Shown one piece after another: positions 35,838-46,597 of a stretch of DNA of 64,000 nt (positions are counted from its first letter, which is position 1; the number at the start of each line of letters is the position of its first letter). The position numbers and the translations under genes are program-made. The notes beneath the pieces were generated by a model. It was not told the DNA's origin and did no database searches. It saw only the letters and a program-made list of their open reading frames with translations. This stretch comes from Ignavibacteriaceae bacterium (GTDB taxonomy: Bacteria; Bacteroidota; Ignavibacteria; Ignavibacteriales; Ignavibacteriaceae): assembly GCA_013388545.1 (NCBI GenBank), contig JACAFB010000002.1, forward strand, positions 1-64,000, given 5' to 3'.

Positions 35838-37400
35838 ATGGAGCTTTATATTATTATTCCGATGATAGTTGTTATTGTAGCTTTGTTTTTTTACCTGGGC
35901 TGGATGTTCAATTCTAAGGTTGGGAAAAAAAGCATTATTTCAGCCGAGGAGCGCGCTAAACAAATATTAGCCGACACGCAGAAGGAAGCCAATAATCTTA
36001 AACGGGAAAAATTACTTGAAGTAAAAGATGAATGGTATAAAAAGAAACTTGAATTTGACAGCGAAGTAAATGCAAAAAAACAAAAACTTAGTCATCTCGA
36101 AAAGCAGTTAATTGCACGTGAAGAAAATATCGAAAAGAAATTCGATATCGTTATTAAAAAAGAAAAAGAAAATAAGCAGTTTGAAAAAGAGCTCAATGAT
36201 CTGAAAAAAGAATATGAAAACAGATTAATTGAAATTCAAAAGCTGGAATCAGAGCAAAATATCAGGCTGGAGAGAATTTCAGGACTGAGTGCGGAAGAAG
36301 CTAAAAATATGCTGATGGAAAACATGGTTAACCAGGCTAAATCCGAAGTCAGTCATATCATAAAAGAGATCCACGATAAAGCAAAAGCTGAAGCAAAAAA
36401 AGAAGCTCAGAAAATAATTGTTCAGGCTATTCAACGAACTGCCGCTGATCACTCTATTGAAACCACCGTTTCGGTTGTTCAAATTCAAAATGATGAACTG
36501 AAAGGAAGAATAATCGGAAAAGAAGGAAGGAACATCCGCTCATTTGAAGCAGCAACCGGAGTCGATGTAATTGTTGACGATACTCCCGAAGCAGTGATCC
36601 TTTCCTCATTCGACCAATTCAGAAGGGAAGTAGCGCGTGTTTCTCTTGAACGACTGATTCTGGATGGAAGAATTCATCCTGCAAGAATCGAGGAAGTAGT
36701 TGAAAAAGTTCGGCAGGAATTAGAAGAAGAAATGATCCGTGAAGGTGAAAACACCGCACTTCAGCTTGGTTTGCACAATGTTCACCCGGAATTGGTTAAA
36801 CACATAGGCAAAATGAAATATCGGTCAAGCTATGGCCAAAACCTTTTGCAGCATAGTGTTGAAGTTGCATATCTGACAGGAGTAATGGCTGCTGAACTTG
36901 GATTAGATCCGATGCTTGCAAAACGTGCTGGTTTACTTCACGATATTGGTAAAACCGTGGATAAAAATGTTGAAGGTCCTCACGCTTTAATTGGCTACGA
37001 TCTAACAAAAAAATTCAAAGAGCATCCGATTGTTGTAAATGCAGTTGGTTCTCATCATGAAGATATTGAGATGGAACATCCCATTGCTGCTTTGGTTCAA
37101 TCTGCTGATGCTATCAGCGGTGCAAGACCCGGTGCAAGACGTGAACCGCTTGAAGGTTATGTTAAGAGACTTGAAAGTCTTGAATCAATTGCGAAATCTT
37201 TCGAGGGAGTAGCAAAAACATATGCTATTCAGGCTGGAAGAGAAATAAGGGTTGTAGTTGAACACGATAAAATTGACGATATGGAAGCAGAAAGATTAGC
37301 AAAAGATTTAGCTACAAAAATTGAAACTGAGATGGAGTATCCCGGCCAGATTAAAGTTACTGTAATTCGTGAAGTAAGAAAAATAAATTACGCCAAGTAA
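35838..37400 (+). CDS. rny: Ribonuclease Y
   Basis: ATG at 35838 preceded by CCGGAGG; N-terminal TM, coiled coil, KH (LKGRIIGKEGRNIRSFEAATGVDVIVDDTPEAV) and HD (AGLLHDIGK) domains. Confidence 0.97.
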   Translation: MELYIIIPMIVVIVALFFYLGWMFNSKVGKKSIISAEERAKQILADTQKEANNLKREKLLEVKDEWYKKKLEFDSEVNAKKQKLSHLEKQLIAREENIEKKFDIVIKKEKENKQFEKELNDLKKEYENRLIEIQKLESEQNIRLERISGLSAEEAKNMLMENMVNQAKSEVSHIIKEIHDKAKAEAKKEAQKIIVQAIQRTAADHSIETTVSVVQIQNDELKGRIIGKEGRNIRSFEAATGVDVIVDDTPEAVILSSFDQFRREVARVSLERLILDGRIHPARIEEVVEKVRQELEEEMIREGENTALQLGLHNVHPELVKHIGKMKYRSSYGQNLLQHSVEVAYLTGVMAAELGLDPMLAKRAGLLHDIGKTVDKNVEGPHALIGYDLTKKFKEHPIVVNAVGSHHEDIEMEHPIAALVQSADAISGARPGARREPLEGYVKRLESLESIAKSFEGVAKTYAIQAGREIRVVVEHDKIDDMEAERLAKDLATKIETEMEYPGQIKVTVIREVRKINYAK

Positions 37401-37408
37401 TTATTTGG

Positions 37409-38026
37409 ATGAAAAACAAAAAATTAAAAGTTGCCGTTACAGGGAATATTGGTTCGGGCAAATCAACTTTTTGTAATTTTTTATCCGAATCGGGATATCC
37501 GGTTATAAATGCAGATAATATTGCAAAATATTTACTTGATAGTGATGATTCTCTGAAACAGAATATCATATCAGCCTTTGGGAAAAATCTTTATTCCGAC
37601 AATAAAATCAATCGTAAACTCTTTTCAGAAACAATCTTTTCCAACAGGCAGAATCTTATTAAAGCAAACGCTTTGATTCATCCTGCTGTTAAAAAAGTTA
37701 TAGCAAAAAAGATAGAAACTGAATATGAAAATCGTGAAATGGTTTTTGTTGAAGCTGCTTTAACGTTTGAAGCCGGATCAGTGAGCTTTTACGATTTTAT
37801 AGTTTTAGTTACTTCTCAAATTCAGTTGAGAATGAAAAGAAAGACAAAGGATAATTTATTGACCGAAGCAGAGTTTTTAATAAGAGACAGTTTCCAGATG
37901 AAAGAGGAAGAAAAAATAAAGAAAGCCGATTTTGTAATTAAAAATGACGGCACAATTGATGAGTTAAAATCAAAAGCACTATTCTTAATTCAACTTCTGA
38001 AAAGTCTTAGCCCATCATCTGCATAG
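37409..38026 (+). CDS. coaE: Dephospho-CoA kinase
   Basis: ORF 205 aa; KLKVAVTGNIGSGKSTFCNFLSESGYPVINADNIAKYLL. Confidence 0.94.
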   Translation: MKNKKLKVAVTGNIGSGKSTFCNFLSESGYPVINADNIAKYLLDSDDSLKQNIISAFGKNLYSDNKINRKLFSETIFSNRQNLIKANALIHPAVKKVIAKKIETEYENREMVFVEAALTFEAGSVSFYDFIVLVTSQIQLRMKRKTKDNLLTEAEFLIRDSFQMKEEEKIKKADFVIKNDGTIDELKSKALFLIQLLKSLSPSSA

Positions 38027-38108
38027 TAAAAAAAATAAAAGTTCGTTAAGTTTCATTCAGGAAAAATTTTTTTTCAGGATTATCAGGCAGTTCAAACAGG
38101 AGACTACA

Positions 38109-39011
38109 GTGTCAATCTTCAATAAAATTATTGTATCGGTTACTCTTCGCCTTCCTAAAAAAGTGGTCGGCTTTTTTTCAAGAAAATATATTGCCGGGGA
38201 AACTCTTCAGGATGCCATTAACGTGGTAAAACAGCTTAACTCTAAAGGAATTTTTGCCACTCTTGATGTTTTGGGTGAATCTATTAAAACGAGGGAAGAA
38301 TCGGACGAAGCTAAAAAACAGGTTATGCAGGTTCTTGATGCAATTAATAAAAACAATTTAATGGCCAATCTCTCTGTTAAGCCTACCCAGATGGGTTTAT
38401 CAATCGATGAAGAATTTTGCTTTAAACAGATTTCCGAAGTGGTCGCAAAAGCAAATGAGATGAATATCTTTGTAAGAATGGATATGGAGGATTCAAGCTG
38501 CACAGACGGCACTATTAGAATTTATAGAAATATTTTTGAGAAGTTTAAAAACGTAGGTATAGTTCTTCAATCATATTTGAAGCGAACTTACAGCGATACA
38601 CTGACACTAAATCAGATTGGTACTAATTACAGATTGTGCAAAGGTATTTATATTGAGTCCCCGTCGATTGCTTATAAAGATAAGCAGGCAATAAGAGATA
38701 ACTTTATGAAAGCTCTTGAAGCCATGCTGAAAAACGGAAATTATGTTGGTATCGCAACACACGACGAATACCTGGTTAAGAAGTCTTACCAATTAATTAA
38801 GGACTTGAATATTTCAAAAGATAAATTTGAATTCCAGATGCTGCTTGGTGTAAGAGAAGATCTAAGAGATAAAATTAATTCTGATGGATATAAAATCAGG
38901 ATTTACGTTCCTTTTGGTAAAGATTGGTATGCTTATTCGATGCGAAGGTTAAAAGAAAATCCGAATGTTGCTGGTCATATAGTTAAAAACATTTTCAGTT
39001 TCAGAAAATGA
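38109..39011 (+). CDS. Proline dehydrogenase
   Basis: ORF 300 aa, GTG start; FVRMDMEDSSCTDGTIRIY, VGIVLQSYLKRTYSDTL, YRLCKGIYIESPSIAYKDK, GIATHDEYLV, FQMLLGVREDLRD, IYVPFGKDWYAYSMRRLKENPNVA. Confidence 0.93.
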   Translation: MSIFNKIIVSVTLRLPKKVVGFFSRKYIAGETLQDAINVVKQLNSKGIFATLDVLGESIKTREESDEAKKQVMQVLDAINKNNLMANLSVKPTQMGLSIDEEFCFKQISEVVAKANEMNIFVRMDMEDSSCTDGTIRIYRNIFEKFKNVGIVLQSYLKRTYSDTLTLNQIGTNYRLCKGIYIESPSIAYKDKQAIRDNFMKALEAMLKNGNYVGIATHDEYLVKKSYQLIKDLNISKDKFEFQMLLGVREDLRDKINSDGYKIRIYVPFGKDWYAYSMRRLKENPNVAGHIVKNIFSFRK

Positions 39012-40021
39012 ATGTACTTGGAATTGAAACTTCCTGTGATGAAACTTCAGTTGCAATAATTTCGGAAAATGTTATTGCTGCGAATTTGATTTCTTCACAG
39101 GATTTTCACAATCAATACGGAGGCGTAGTACCTGAATTATCCAGCAGAGCGCATCTCCAGATTATAATTCCTCTTCTAAAAGCTGCGTTAAGTAAGTCGG
39201 GATTAAATTTAAACCAGATTGATTTAATAAGTGCCACTGCAGGACCGGGACTGATAGGCGCATTATTAGTCGGTTTGACTTTTGCAAAGGGATTATCATT
39301 TTCATTGAACAAACCATTTGTGCCTGTCAATCATATTGAAGGACATATTTTCTCCGGTTTCCTGATGAATGACAAGCCGGAGTTTCCTTTTCTTGTTCTT
39401 GTTGTTTCAGGGGGTCACACTCTTCTTCTTCTGGTTAATAATTTTACTGATATTAAAAAGTTAGGAACAACTGTTGACGATGCTGCCGGAGAGGCTTTTG
39501 ATAAAGCTTCAAAAATGCTTGGACTCGGTTATCCCGGTGGACCAAAAATCCAGAATTCAGCTGCCATGGGTGAAATCGGGAAAATCTCATTTCCAATATC
39601 TGAGTTAAAAGATCCTTTTAATTTTTCTTTCAGCGGATTAAAGACTGCTGTACTGAGATTTATTCAGAATCATAATTCGCTACACGGTCAACTTTCAGAG
39701 AATGATATTAACGATATAGCTGCTGCATTTCAGGCGGCTGTAATAAAAGCTTTGATAAGAAAGACAGAGAAAGCTATTAATTCTTTCGAAGTGAAATCGA
39801 TTTCATTAGTTGGTGGTGTTGCTGCAAACAATGTTCTTCGTGAAGAATTTCAGAAACTGGGAGATAAACATTCACTAAAGGTTGTTATTCCTTCAATGGA
39901 TTTTTGCGGTGATAATGCTGCAATGATTGCCATCAGAGCTAAACAGCTTTATGAAAGCGGTTCAAGATTTGATCTGGATTTTGTTCCTTTTCCCGGTTTA
40001 ACTAATCAGCATTTTTCTTAA
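39008..40021 (+). CDS. tsaD: tRNA N6-adenosine threonylcarbamoyltransferase
   Basis: ORF 337 aa; MNVLGIETSCDETSVAII, VNHIEGHIFSGF, VSGGHTLLLLV, LVGGVAANNVLREEF. Confidence 0.98.
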   Translation: MNVLGIETSCDETSVAIISENVIAANLISSQDFHNQYGGVVPELSSRAHLQIIIPLLKAALSKSGLNLNQIDLISATAGPGLIGALLVGLTFAKGLSFSLNKPFVPVNHIEGHIFSGFLMNDKPEFPFLVLVVSGGHTLLLLVNNFTDIKKLGTTVDDAAGEAFDKASKMLGLGYPGGPKIQNSAAMGEIGKISFPISELKDPFNFSFSGLKTAVLRFIQNHNSLHGQLSENDINDIAAAFQAAVIKALIRKTEKAINSFEVKSISLVGGVAANNVLREEFQKLGDKHSLKVVIPSMDFCGDNAAMIAIRAKQLYESGSRFDLDFVPFPGLTNQHFS

Positions 40022-40060
40022 TTTCTCTTCAGGTTAAAGTAAAATTTATTTTGTTGATTT

Positions 40061-40417
40061 ATGAACATAATTAAAAAATATTCATCTGTTGACTTTAATT
40101 CGTTATCAGTAAAAGAAAATGAAGAAATATTAAACGAAATGAGAAAACAAGTCGATAAGATTGACAAGCAGCTGGTTGAGCTTTTAATTAGAAGAACAAG
40201 TTTCTCATTACTTATTGGAAGAATAAAAAGGGCGCTTTCTCTTCCAACTTATTCTCCTGAAAGGGAAAGAGATATAAACAAAAAAATTGCTACTTACCTG
40301 AAAAAACCGCTGAATAAAATTTCTCTTGCAAGGATTTATGAAAGAATTCTTGACCAGTCAAGAGCTATTCAGCGTGAAGAAGCATTAAAAGGAAACATTT
40401 ATAACCTCGATGAATAG
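40061..40417 (+). CDS. Chorismate mutase (AroQ-type)
   Basis: ORF 118 aa; MRKQVDKIDKQLVELLIRRTSFSLLIGRIKRALSLPTYSPERERDI. Confidence 0.88.
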   Translation: MNIIKKYSSVDFNSLSVKENEEILNEMRKQVDKIDKQLVELLIRRTSFSLLIGRIKRALSLPTYSPERERDINKKIATYLKKPLNKISLARIYERILDQSRAIQREEALKGNIYNLDE

Positions 40418-41456
40418 TCTGCCACCCGTAAAAGTTAAATTCAAAGATCTATTGAGCAGAAAGGAAACTATTGTTGTGATTGTTTTTTTTATGGCAGTAC
40501 TTTCAGTTTTATATTACATTTATTTTACTCCAAATTATTTCGAAGGAAAATCACCTCAAAATTTTGAAATAAATTATGGAGATAACCTTTCAGAAATAAC
40601 CGAAAAACTTTTTACCCAGGGAATTATTAAAAGCAAATTCAATTTCAGAGTTGCCTCTTTTATAATGGGAGCTGACAGAAAAATAAAAGCGGCTCGTTAC
40701 AAAATCCCTAACGGTTTAAGTTATGTTGGATTGATTGACTTTTTTCTAAATGCTGATGCAGATTTTTTAATTCAGATTAAAATCAATAATGGACAAACAA
40801 TAAAATGGCTTGCATCAAAGCTTAAAAGGGAAGCAAAGATTGATTCAACAGAATTTGTTTTGAAAGCAAATGACAGGAATATAATTAAGTCGTTTAATAT
40901 AGACGCCGGTTCTCTTGAAGGATATCTTTTTGCAAGCAGATATTACATTTTTCAGCGAAGCAAACCGGAAGATATTCTTAAAATATTCGTTCAAAGAACT
41001 TTCAAATTTTTTAGTGATACGCTACTTCGCAAAGTTGAAGAAAAAGGTTTTACTATTCACAAGGTTTTAACTCTGGCTTCAATTGTAAAAGGCGAGACTG
41101 ATTTGGTTGAAGAGATGCCCATAATTTCACAGGTTTATCTTAACCGTTTGAAAATAGGTATGAGGCTTCAGGCTGATCCGACTATCCAGTATATTCTTCC
41201 TGAAGGATGGCGCAAACTCTATTATAAAGATCTGAAGATTAACTCACCGTACAATACGTATCTTTATTCAGGATTACCCCCGGGGCCTATCAATTCTCCC
41301 GGCAAAGATGCAATACTTTCAGTAATTTATCCAAAGAAACATAAATATTTATTTTTTGTTGCCGATGGAAACGGAAAACATAAATTTGCAGAAACTCATA
41401 TACAGCATCTCAAAAATGTAAAAGAGTACAGAAAATGGATAGAAAAAAATCAGTAG
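40410..41456 (+). CDS. mltG: Endolytic transglycosylase MltG
   Basis: ORF 348 aa; LASIVKGETDLVEEMPIISQVYLNRLKIGMRLQADPTIQYIL, NTYLYSGLPPGPINSPGKDAILSV. Confidence 0.94.
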   Translation: MNSLPPVKVKFKDLLSRKETIVVIVFFMAVLSVLYYIYFTPNYFEGKSPQNFEINYGDNLSEITEKLFTQGIIKSKFNFRVASFIMGADRKIKAARYKIPNGLSYVGLIDFFLNADADFLIQIKINNGQTIKWLASKLKREAKIDSTEFVLKANDRNIIKSFNIDAGSLEGYLFASRYYIFQRSKPEDILKIFVQRTFKFFSDTLLRKVEEKGFTIHKVLTLASIVKGETDLVEEMPIISQVYLNRLKIGMRLQADPTIQYILPEGWRKLYYKDLKINSPYNTYLYSGLPPGPINSPGKDAILSVIYPKKHKYLFFVADGNGKHKFAETHIQHLKNVKEYRKWIEKNQ

Positions 41457-43120
41457 CACTCGCAGTATCAATATTTACCCTGGTTATTATATTAAGCGGA
41501 TGTGCAAATCAGCTTCCCCCCGGCGGAGGTGAACCTGATAAAACTCCTCCCGAAATAGTTGAAGCCTATCCACCAAGTGGAACCACAAATTTTAAGGATG
41601 ACTATTTCTACTTCGATTTTTCAGAATATGTTGATAAGAGATCATTTCGGGATGCAATTTTTATCTCGCCTGCTATTGAAGGTCAAATGGAATTTAGCTG
41701 GACAGGGAAATCTGTAGAAATATATTTCCCTGAAAAATTTAAAGACAGCATTACTTACGTTGTAACAATAGGAACTGATGTTGAAGACCTCAATAACAGA
41801 AATAAAATGGCTCAATCTTACAATCTTATTTTTTCTACCGGCGACAAAATTGATACAAGAGTCATCTCAGGAAAAGTATTTAATACAAAACCTGAAGGAA
41901 TTATGATTTATGCTTATAAACTAAAAGATGCACAGGAAAATGTTTTCAAACGAAAACCGGATTATATTTCCCAAACTGGTTCAGATGGGACTTATTCTCT
42001 TAAAGGGTTAGCAAAAGGTTTTTATAGAATTTTCGCAGTTCAGGATGCATTAAAAGATTTTGAATTTCAACCAGAGCAGGATAAAATTGGTATACCTCCA
42101 TTTGATGTTGAATTGACTGATACTGACACTTTAAGATCAGGTCTGAATTTTTTTGTTTCAACTGTTGACACAGTTAAACCAAGGCTTTTAAGTGCAACAA
42201 TGACCGATAAAAATCATATTCTGATTTCGGTAAGTGAGGAATTTGACTCAACAATTATAACTTCATTGAATTTTGCCATTGTAGACTCAACATCAGATTC
42301 AGTTTATTTGCCGCGGCACGCTTACAAAGGAAATACTAAATCCACTGAAATGGTTTTAACTACTTCCGATGATCTGAAAGAAGAGAATAATATTTACCTG
42401 TTTGTTAAACGATTGACAGATAAAAACAAGAATGAAACCTTAAATGATTATTCCAAAATAACTGTTAGTACGAAACCAGATACATTACCTTCAAAATTAT
42501 TTAAAGCTGATCCTCCTGCATTTAACTCCACTTCCGATATAGATAATCAGCAATTCGTATTTTCGTTTGATGATGCATTTGATTCAAATCTTGTAAAGCA
42601 AGCAATTGAGTTAACGGATTCAATGAAAACCCTTTATTCTTATACTATTAAATTTTTAGATGATGCCACTTTTTCGATTACATCTCAGAAATCACTTAGC
42701 CCTAAAAAGAATTATCAGATAAAAATTAACCTGAAAAATCTTAAAGATCCTGCAGGTAATTTCAGAGATTCTATATATACATATAATTTTAGGACAATTT
42801 CCGGATTTGACTTCACCGGTTTATCAGGCAGTTTAAAGAATGCAGTACTAAGCTTGAACCCTGTACTCGTAATTGCAAGCACAACCAATCCAAAAGCAAT
42901 TTACAGAACAAAACCCGACAGCTTATTCAATTTTTCATTTGAAAGGGTGGAAGCAGGTAATTACAAACTGATTTGTTTTTATGACGAAGATAAAAACGAA
43001 CGATATTCGTTTGGCTGGCCGTACCCATTCGGTTTTTCTGAAAGATTTTATTTTTATCCTGATCCAATTGATTTAAAACCGCGATGGACTTTAACAGATG
43101 TGGTGTTTGAGCTAAAGTAG
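41435..43120 (+). CDS. Lipoprotein with Ig-like (SbsA/Big_5-type) domain
   Basis: ORF 561 aa; lipobox LSGC, NQLPPGGGEPDKTPPEIVEAYPPSGTTNFKDDYFYFDFSEYVDKRSF. Confidence 0.82.
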   Translation: MDRKKSVALAVSIFTLVIILSGCANQLPPGGGEPDKTPPEIVEAYPPSGTTNFKDDYFYFDFSEYVDKRSFRDAIFISPAIEGQMEFSWTGKSVEIYFPEKFKDSITYVVTIGTDVEDLNNRNKMAQSYNLIFSTGDKIDTRVISGKVFNTKPEGIMIYAYKLKDAQENVFKRKPDYISQTGSDGTYSLKGLAKGFYRIFAVQDALKDFEFQPEQDKIGIPPFDVELTDTDTLRSGLNFFVSTVDTVKPRLLSATMTDKNHILISVSEEFDSTIITSLNFAIVDSTSDSVYLPRHAYKGNTKSTEMVLTTSDDLKEENNIYLFVKRLTDKNKNETLNDYSKITVSTKPDTLPSKLFKADPPAFNSTSDIDNQQFVFSFDDAFDSNLVKQAIELTDSMKTLYSYTIKFLDDATFSITSQKSLSPKKNYQIKINLKNLKDPAGNFRDSIYTYNFRTISGFDFTGLSGSLKNAVLSLNPVLVIASTTNPKAIYRTKPDSLFNFSFERVEAGNYKLICFYDEDKNERYSFGWPYPFGFSERFYFYPDPIDLKPRWTLTDVVFELK

Positions 43121-43126
43121 TTTTAC

Positions 43127-44371
43127 TTAGTTACGGTTGTAAATTACTACTCCATTCTTAATGGTCATACAATTGAGGTTCATTCCAACATTGTAAATAA
43201 GATCGGAATATTCTTTGGTATCAAGAACTGCAAAATCTGCTTTCTTACCTGGTTCAATGCTTCCAATTTCTTTTTCTAGGCAAACAGATTTAGCAGCATT
43301 TATTGTAACAGCTGAAATTGTTTCTTCAATTGTCATTTTCATCTTCAGAGCTGCAATACTCATTATTAAATTTAATCCGGAAATGTTTGAAGAACCCGGG
43401 TTGTAATCAGTTGAAAGAGCGACTAATGCACCGGCATCAATAAGTTTTCTTGCCGGAGCAAAATTATGATTGAGGAAAAAAGAAACTCCCGGAAGAAGAT
43501 CACAGACCGTTTCGCTTCCGGCTAATTTTTCAATATATGATTCAGGAATTACTTCAAGATGATCAACACTTACGGCATTATGTTTCAGTGCAATATCGAT
43601 TCCGCCGATTGAATTGAACTGGTCAGTGTGCAGTTTAAGTTTGATTCCAAATTCTTTTGCTGTAGAAAAGATTTTATCAGTTTCTTCAGATGAAAATGCC
43701 GATGATTCACAGAAACAATCACAAAACTCAGCAAGCTTGTTCTTTGCGATATATGGCAGCATTTCATTTCTTATTAAACGGATATATCCTTCGTGATTCT
43801 CCTTAAATTCAGAGGGGAATGTATGAGCGCCCAGAAAAGTAGGAATTATTTTAATCGGATATAATTCTGAGCAGAAACGAATAACCTGTAAAAGCTTGAT
43901 TTCATTTTCAAAATCGAGTCCATAGCCGCTTTTAATTTCAAGAGTTGTGATTCCCTGTGCAATGAAATATTCTATTCGCAGTGAAAGCAATTTAACCAGT
44001 TCCTCGAATTCAGCTTCTCTGACAGCTTTTACTGTAGTGTTTATTCCGCCGCCTGCTCTTGCGATCTCTTCATAGGAAACTCCCTTAAGTTTCAGCCTGA
44101 ATTCATTTGCACGGCTACCCGAAAAGACGCTGTGAGTATGACATTCAACAAATCCGGGAAGAACTGTTTTATTATTCAGATCAATTTCTTTGTCAAATGA
44201 ATATTTATTGATGGCAGAATTTGGAACTAAATCCTTTATCAAATCATCTTCAACTATAATTGAATGATCAAGTATCAATCCGATTTCAGATAATTCACTT
44301 CCTCGCTTTGAGTTTTTTCCTTTAGTATCTACTGAAACGATTTGGAAGGGATTTTTAAGAAGAGTTATCAT
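43127..44371 (-). CDS. hutI: Imidazolonepropionase
   Basis: ORF 414 aa; VLPGFVECHTHSVFSGSRANEFRLKLKGVSYEEIARAGGGINTTVKAVREA. Confidence 0.95.
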   Translation of the reverse strand: MITLLKNPFQIVSVDTKGKNSKRGSELSEIGLILDHSIIVEDDLIKDLVPNSAINKYSFDKEIDLNNKTVLPGFVECHTHSVFSGSRANEFRLKLKGVSYEEIARAGGGINTTVKAVREAEFEELVKLLSLRIEYFIAQGITTLEIKSGYGLDFENEIKLLQVIRFCSELYPIKIIPTFLGAHTFPSEFKENHEGYIRLIRNEMLPYIAKNKLAEFCDCFCESSAFSSEETDKIFSTAKEFGIKLKLHTDQFNSIGGIDIALKHNAVSVDHLEVIPESYIEKLAGSETVCDLLPGVSFFLNHNFAPARKLIDAGALVALSTDYNPGSSNISGLNLIMSIAALKMKMTIEETISAVTINAAKSVCLEKEIGSIEPGKKADFAVLDTKEYSDLIYNVGMNLNCMTIKNGVVIYNRN

Positions 44372-45012
44372 TGAGAAAAAATATTAATAATATCTTTTAC
44401 AACTTTGGATTCTTTATACCCCATTTGTTTCATCTTGAAGTACAGTGAATTAGCATCTGCGGCTTGCTGGAAATCACCAACTCTTAACTTATAAAACGGA
44501 GGATCAAAAATCAGGTAGATATCTTTAACACCGGTTTTGAAATAAATATCTGACTTAACGTTATTAGCTTCATTTAAATCATCAGTTGAAAAAACCTGCA
44601 CCCTGTAACCTTCGGCAGAACGAAGTATTACTCTCTGGTTATTTAATGAACTCGTTTTTTCGTTTTCATACCCATACCAGACTGATTCATTTCGTGTTCT
44701 TGGTTTTAGTTCAGGAGATTCTGGTAAATCAAGCTTTGAACTATAGGGAGTCATATCAAATTCTTCAGTAGTGATTTCCTCTTTTATTGATACTTGATTT
44801 TCAGGTGTTTGATTTTCCTGTTTTTCAATATCAGAAGACTGATTTTCACGGGAGTATCTTGTCCCGGTTGAAGTTCCACAATGAAATGAAATAAAAAGTA
44901 AAAGACAAATACTGAGAATAAGAGACGAATGAATTATATTTTTCATTTTTCTGCACATCAATTTCAATCCAAAGATAATAAAAATCACATAATTCCGAAT
45001 ATCTTTTACCAA
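44368..45012 (-). CDS. SPOR-domain-containing protein
   Basis: ORF 214 aa; SAEGYRVQVFSTDDLNEANNVKSDIYFKTGVKDIYLIFDPPFYKLRVGDFQQAADANSLYFKMKQMGY. Confidence 0.85.
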   Translation of the reverse strand: MVKDIRNYVIFIIFGLKLMCRKMKNIIHSSLILSICLLLFISFHCGTSTGTRYSRENQSSDIEKQENQTPENQVSIKEEITTEEFDMTPYSSKLDLPESPELKPRTRNESVWYGYENEKTSSLNNQRVILRSAEGYRVQVFSTDDLNEANNVKSDIYFKTGVKDIYLIFDPPFYKLRVGDFQQAADANSLYFKMKQMGYKESKVVKDIINIFSQ

Positions 45013-45044
45013 CCTGGCAAATGGGATTTTAATTCACTCCATTT

Positions 45045-45076
45045 TTTGGGTTCAAATCTTAAAATGCTTAAATTTG
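45045..45076 (+). promoter_or_regulatory. Candidate Bacteroidota-type promoter upstream of glgA
   Basis: TTTG (45045-45048) - N20 - TAAATTTG (45069-45076). Confidence 0.7.
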
Positions 45077-45103
45077 CTTGTTAAATAAAGAGAAGTGTTT
45101 AAA

Positions 45104-46597
45104 ATGGCTTCAAAAAGATATAGAATCCTGTTTGTATCATCTGAAGTATATCCATTTGTAAAAACAGGTGGTTTAGCAGATGTATCCTCGGCACTCCCGC
45201 AAATGTTATCTGAATTAGGGCACGAAGTCAGAATTGTGGTACCAAAATATGGCGCCGTTGATGACAGGAAATTCAAAATCCACGAAGTGGTCAGGCTTAA
45301 GGATTTGAAAATTAATATCGGTGAAAAAGAAGTCATTTTTTCAATCAAATCCTGTTTTCTACCGGGACAAAAAGTCAGAGTTCAGATTTATTTTCTTGAT
45401 AATCATGAATATTTTGGAAGCAGAAATAGTCTTTACACTGATCCAATGACCGGTAAAGATTATCCGGATAATGATGAACGATTCATTCTTCTTGCCCGAT
45501 CTGTTTTCGAACTTATCTCCAAGTTGGGATGGACTCCCGATATTATTCATTGTAATGACTGGCAATGTGGACTTATACCTGTTTACCTTAAGAATTTATT
45601 TAACAATGATCCATTTTTCACTCAGTTCAAAACGCTTTTGACAATTCATAATCTGGCATATCAGGGAGAATTTCCGAAAACTACCTTTAAAAAAACCTCT
45701 CTGCCTGAATACCTGAATTCTGAAAAAGGATTGCTGCACGATGGAAAAATAAACTATATGAAAGGCGGACTCGAATACGCTGATGTGATAAATACCGTAA
45801 GCGAAACATACGCAAATGAAATAAGAACAGATGATAATCTGGGTGCAGGCCTGAAAAAAATTCTTGCTAAACGAAAAGATGCACTTTACGGTATCATAAA
45901 TGGAATTGATGTTCATACCTGGAATCCTGAAAAAGATAAGCACATTGTTAAAAAGTTTAACTCAAAATCACTTGAAGCTAAAGAAGAAAATAAAATTGAG
46001 CTTGCAGAAAAGTTTGGATTGAAGTACGATCCCAAAATTCCCATTGTTGGCTTTATTGCAAGACTCTATGATTCAAAAGGAACAGATTTAATTGCCGAAG
46101 CATTTGACGAAATGATGAAACTAAATCTTCAGTTTATCCTTCTCGGAAACGGCGATAAAAAATATCATGCGATTTTTGAAAAGAAATCACAAAAATATTC
46201 AAATAAATTTTCTTGTTTCCTTGGCTTCAGTGATGAACTTGCTCACATCATAGAAGCTGGTGCTGATATTTTCCTGATGCCTTCTAAATATGAGCCTTGC
46301 GGCCTGAATCAAATGTATAGTTTATCCTACGGAACTGTTCCGGTCGTACGTGAAACCGGCGGTTTGGCAGATACTGTAAAAAATTTTGATGAAAAAACAG
46401 AGGAAGGAAATGGTTTCGTATTTAAAAAATATGATTCTGCTACGATGCTTAAAGAATTGAAACGCGCACTTAAAATTTATGAAGATAAAAATCTCTGGAG
46501 AAAAATTCAGAGAACTGGTATGAAATCCGATTTCAGCTGGAATGCTTCTGCAAAAAAATATATTGATCTTTATAAGAATATTTTAGATCAAAATTAA
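45104..46597 (+). CDS. glgA: Glycogen synthase (GT5)
   Basis: ORF ~497 aa; ILFVSSEVYPFVKTGGLADVSSALPQMLSELGHEVRIVVPKYG, SKYEPCGLNQMYSLSYGTVPVVRETGGLADTV. Confidence 0.95.
   Translation: MASKRYRILFVSSEVYPFVKTGGLADVSSALPQMLSELGHEVRIVVPKYGAVDDRKFKIHEVVRLKDLKINIGEKEVIFSIKSCFLPGQKVRVQIYFLDNHEYFGSRNSLYTDPMTGKDYPDNDERFILLARSVFELISKLGWTPDIIHCNDWQCGLIPVYLKNLFNNDPFFTQFKTLLTIHNLAYQGEFPKTTFKKTSLPEYLNSEKGLLHDGKINYMKGGLEYADVINTVSETYANEIRTDDNLGAGLKKILAKRKDALYGIINGIDVHTWNPEKDKHIVKKFNSKSLEAKEENKIELAEKFGLKYDPKIPIVGFIARLYDSKGTDLIAEAFDEMMKLNLQFILLGNGDKKYHAIFEKKSQKYSNKFSCFLGFSDELAHIIEAGADIFLMPSKYEPCGLNQMYSLSYGTVPVVRETGGLADTVKNFDEKTEEGNGFVFKKYDSATMLKELKRALKIYEDKNLWRKIQRTGMKSDFSWNASAKKYIDLYKNILDQN

Noticed and set aside
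35802-35840. rny start at 35802
   Set aside because: It overlaps the terminal stem of the probable 6S RNA; ATG 35838 has a strong SD and begins the usual N-terminal TM segment.
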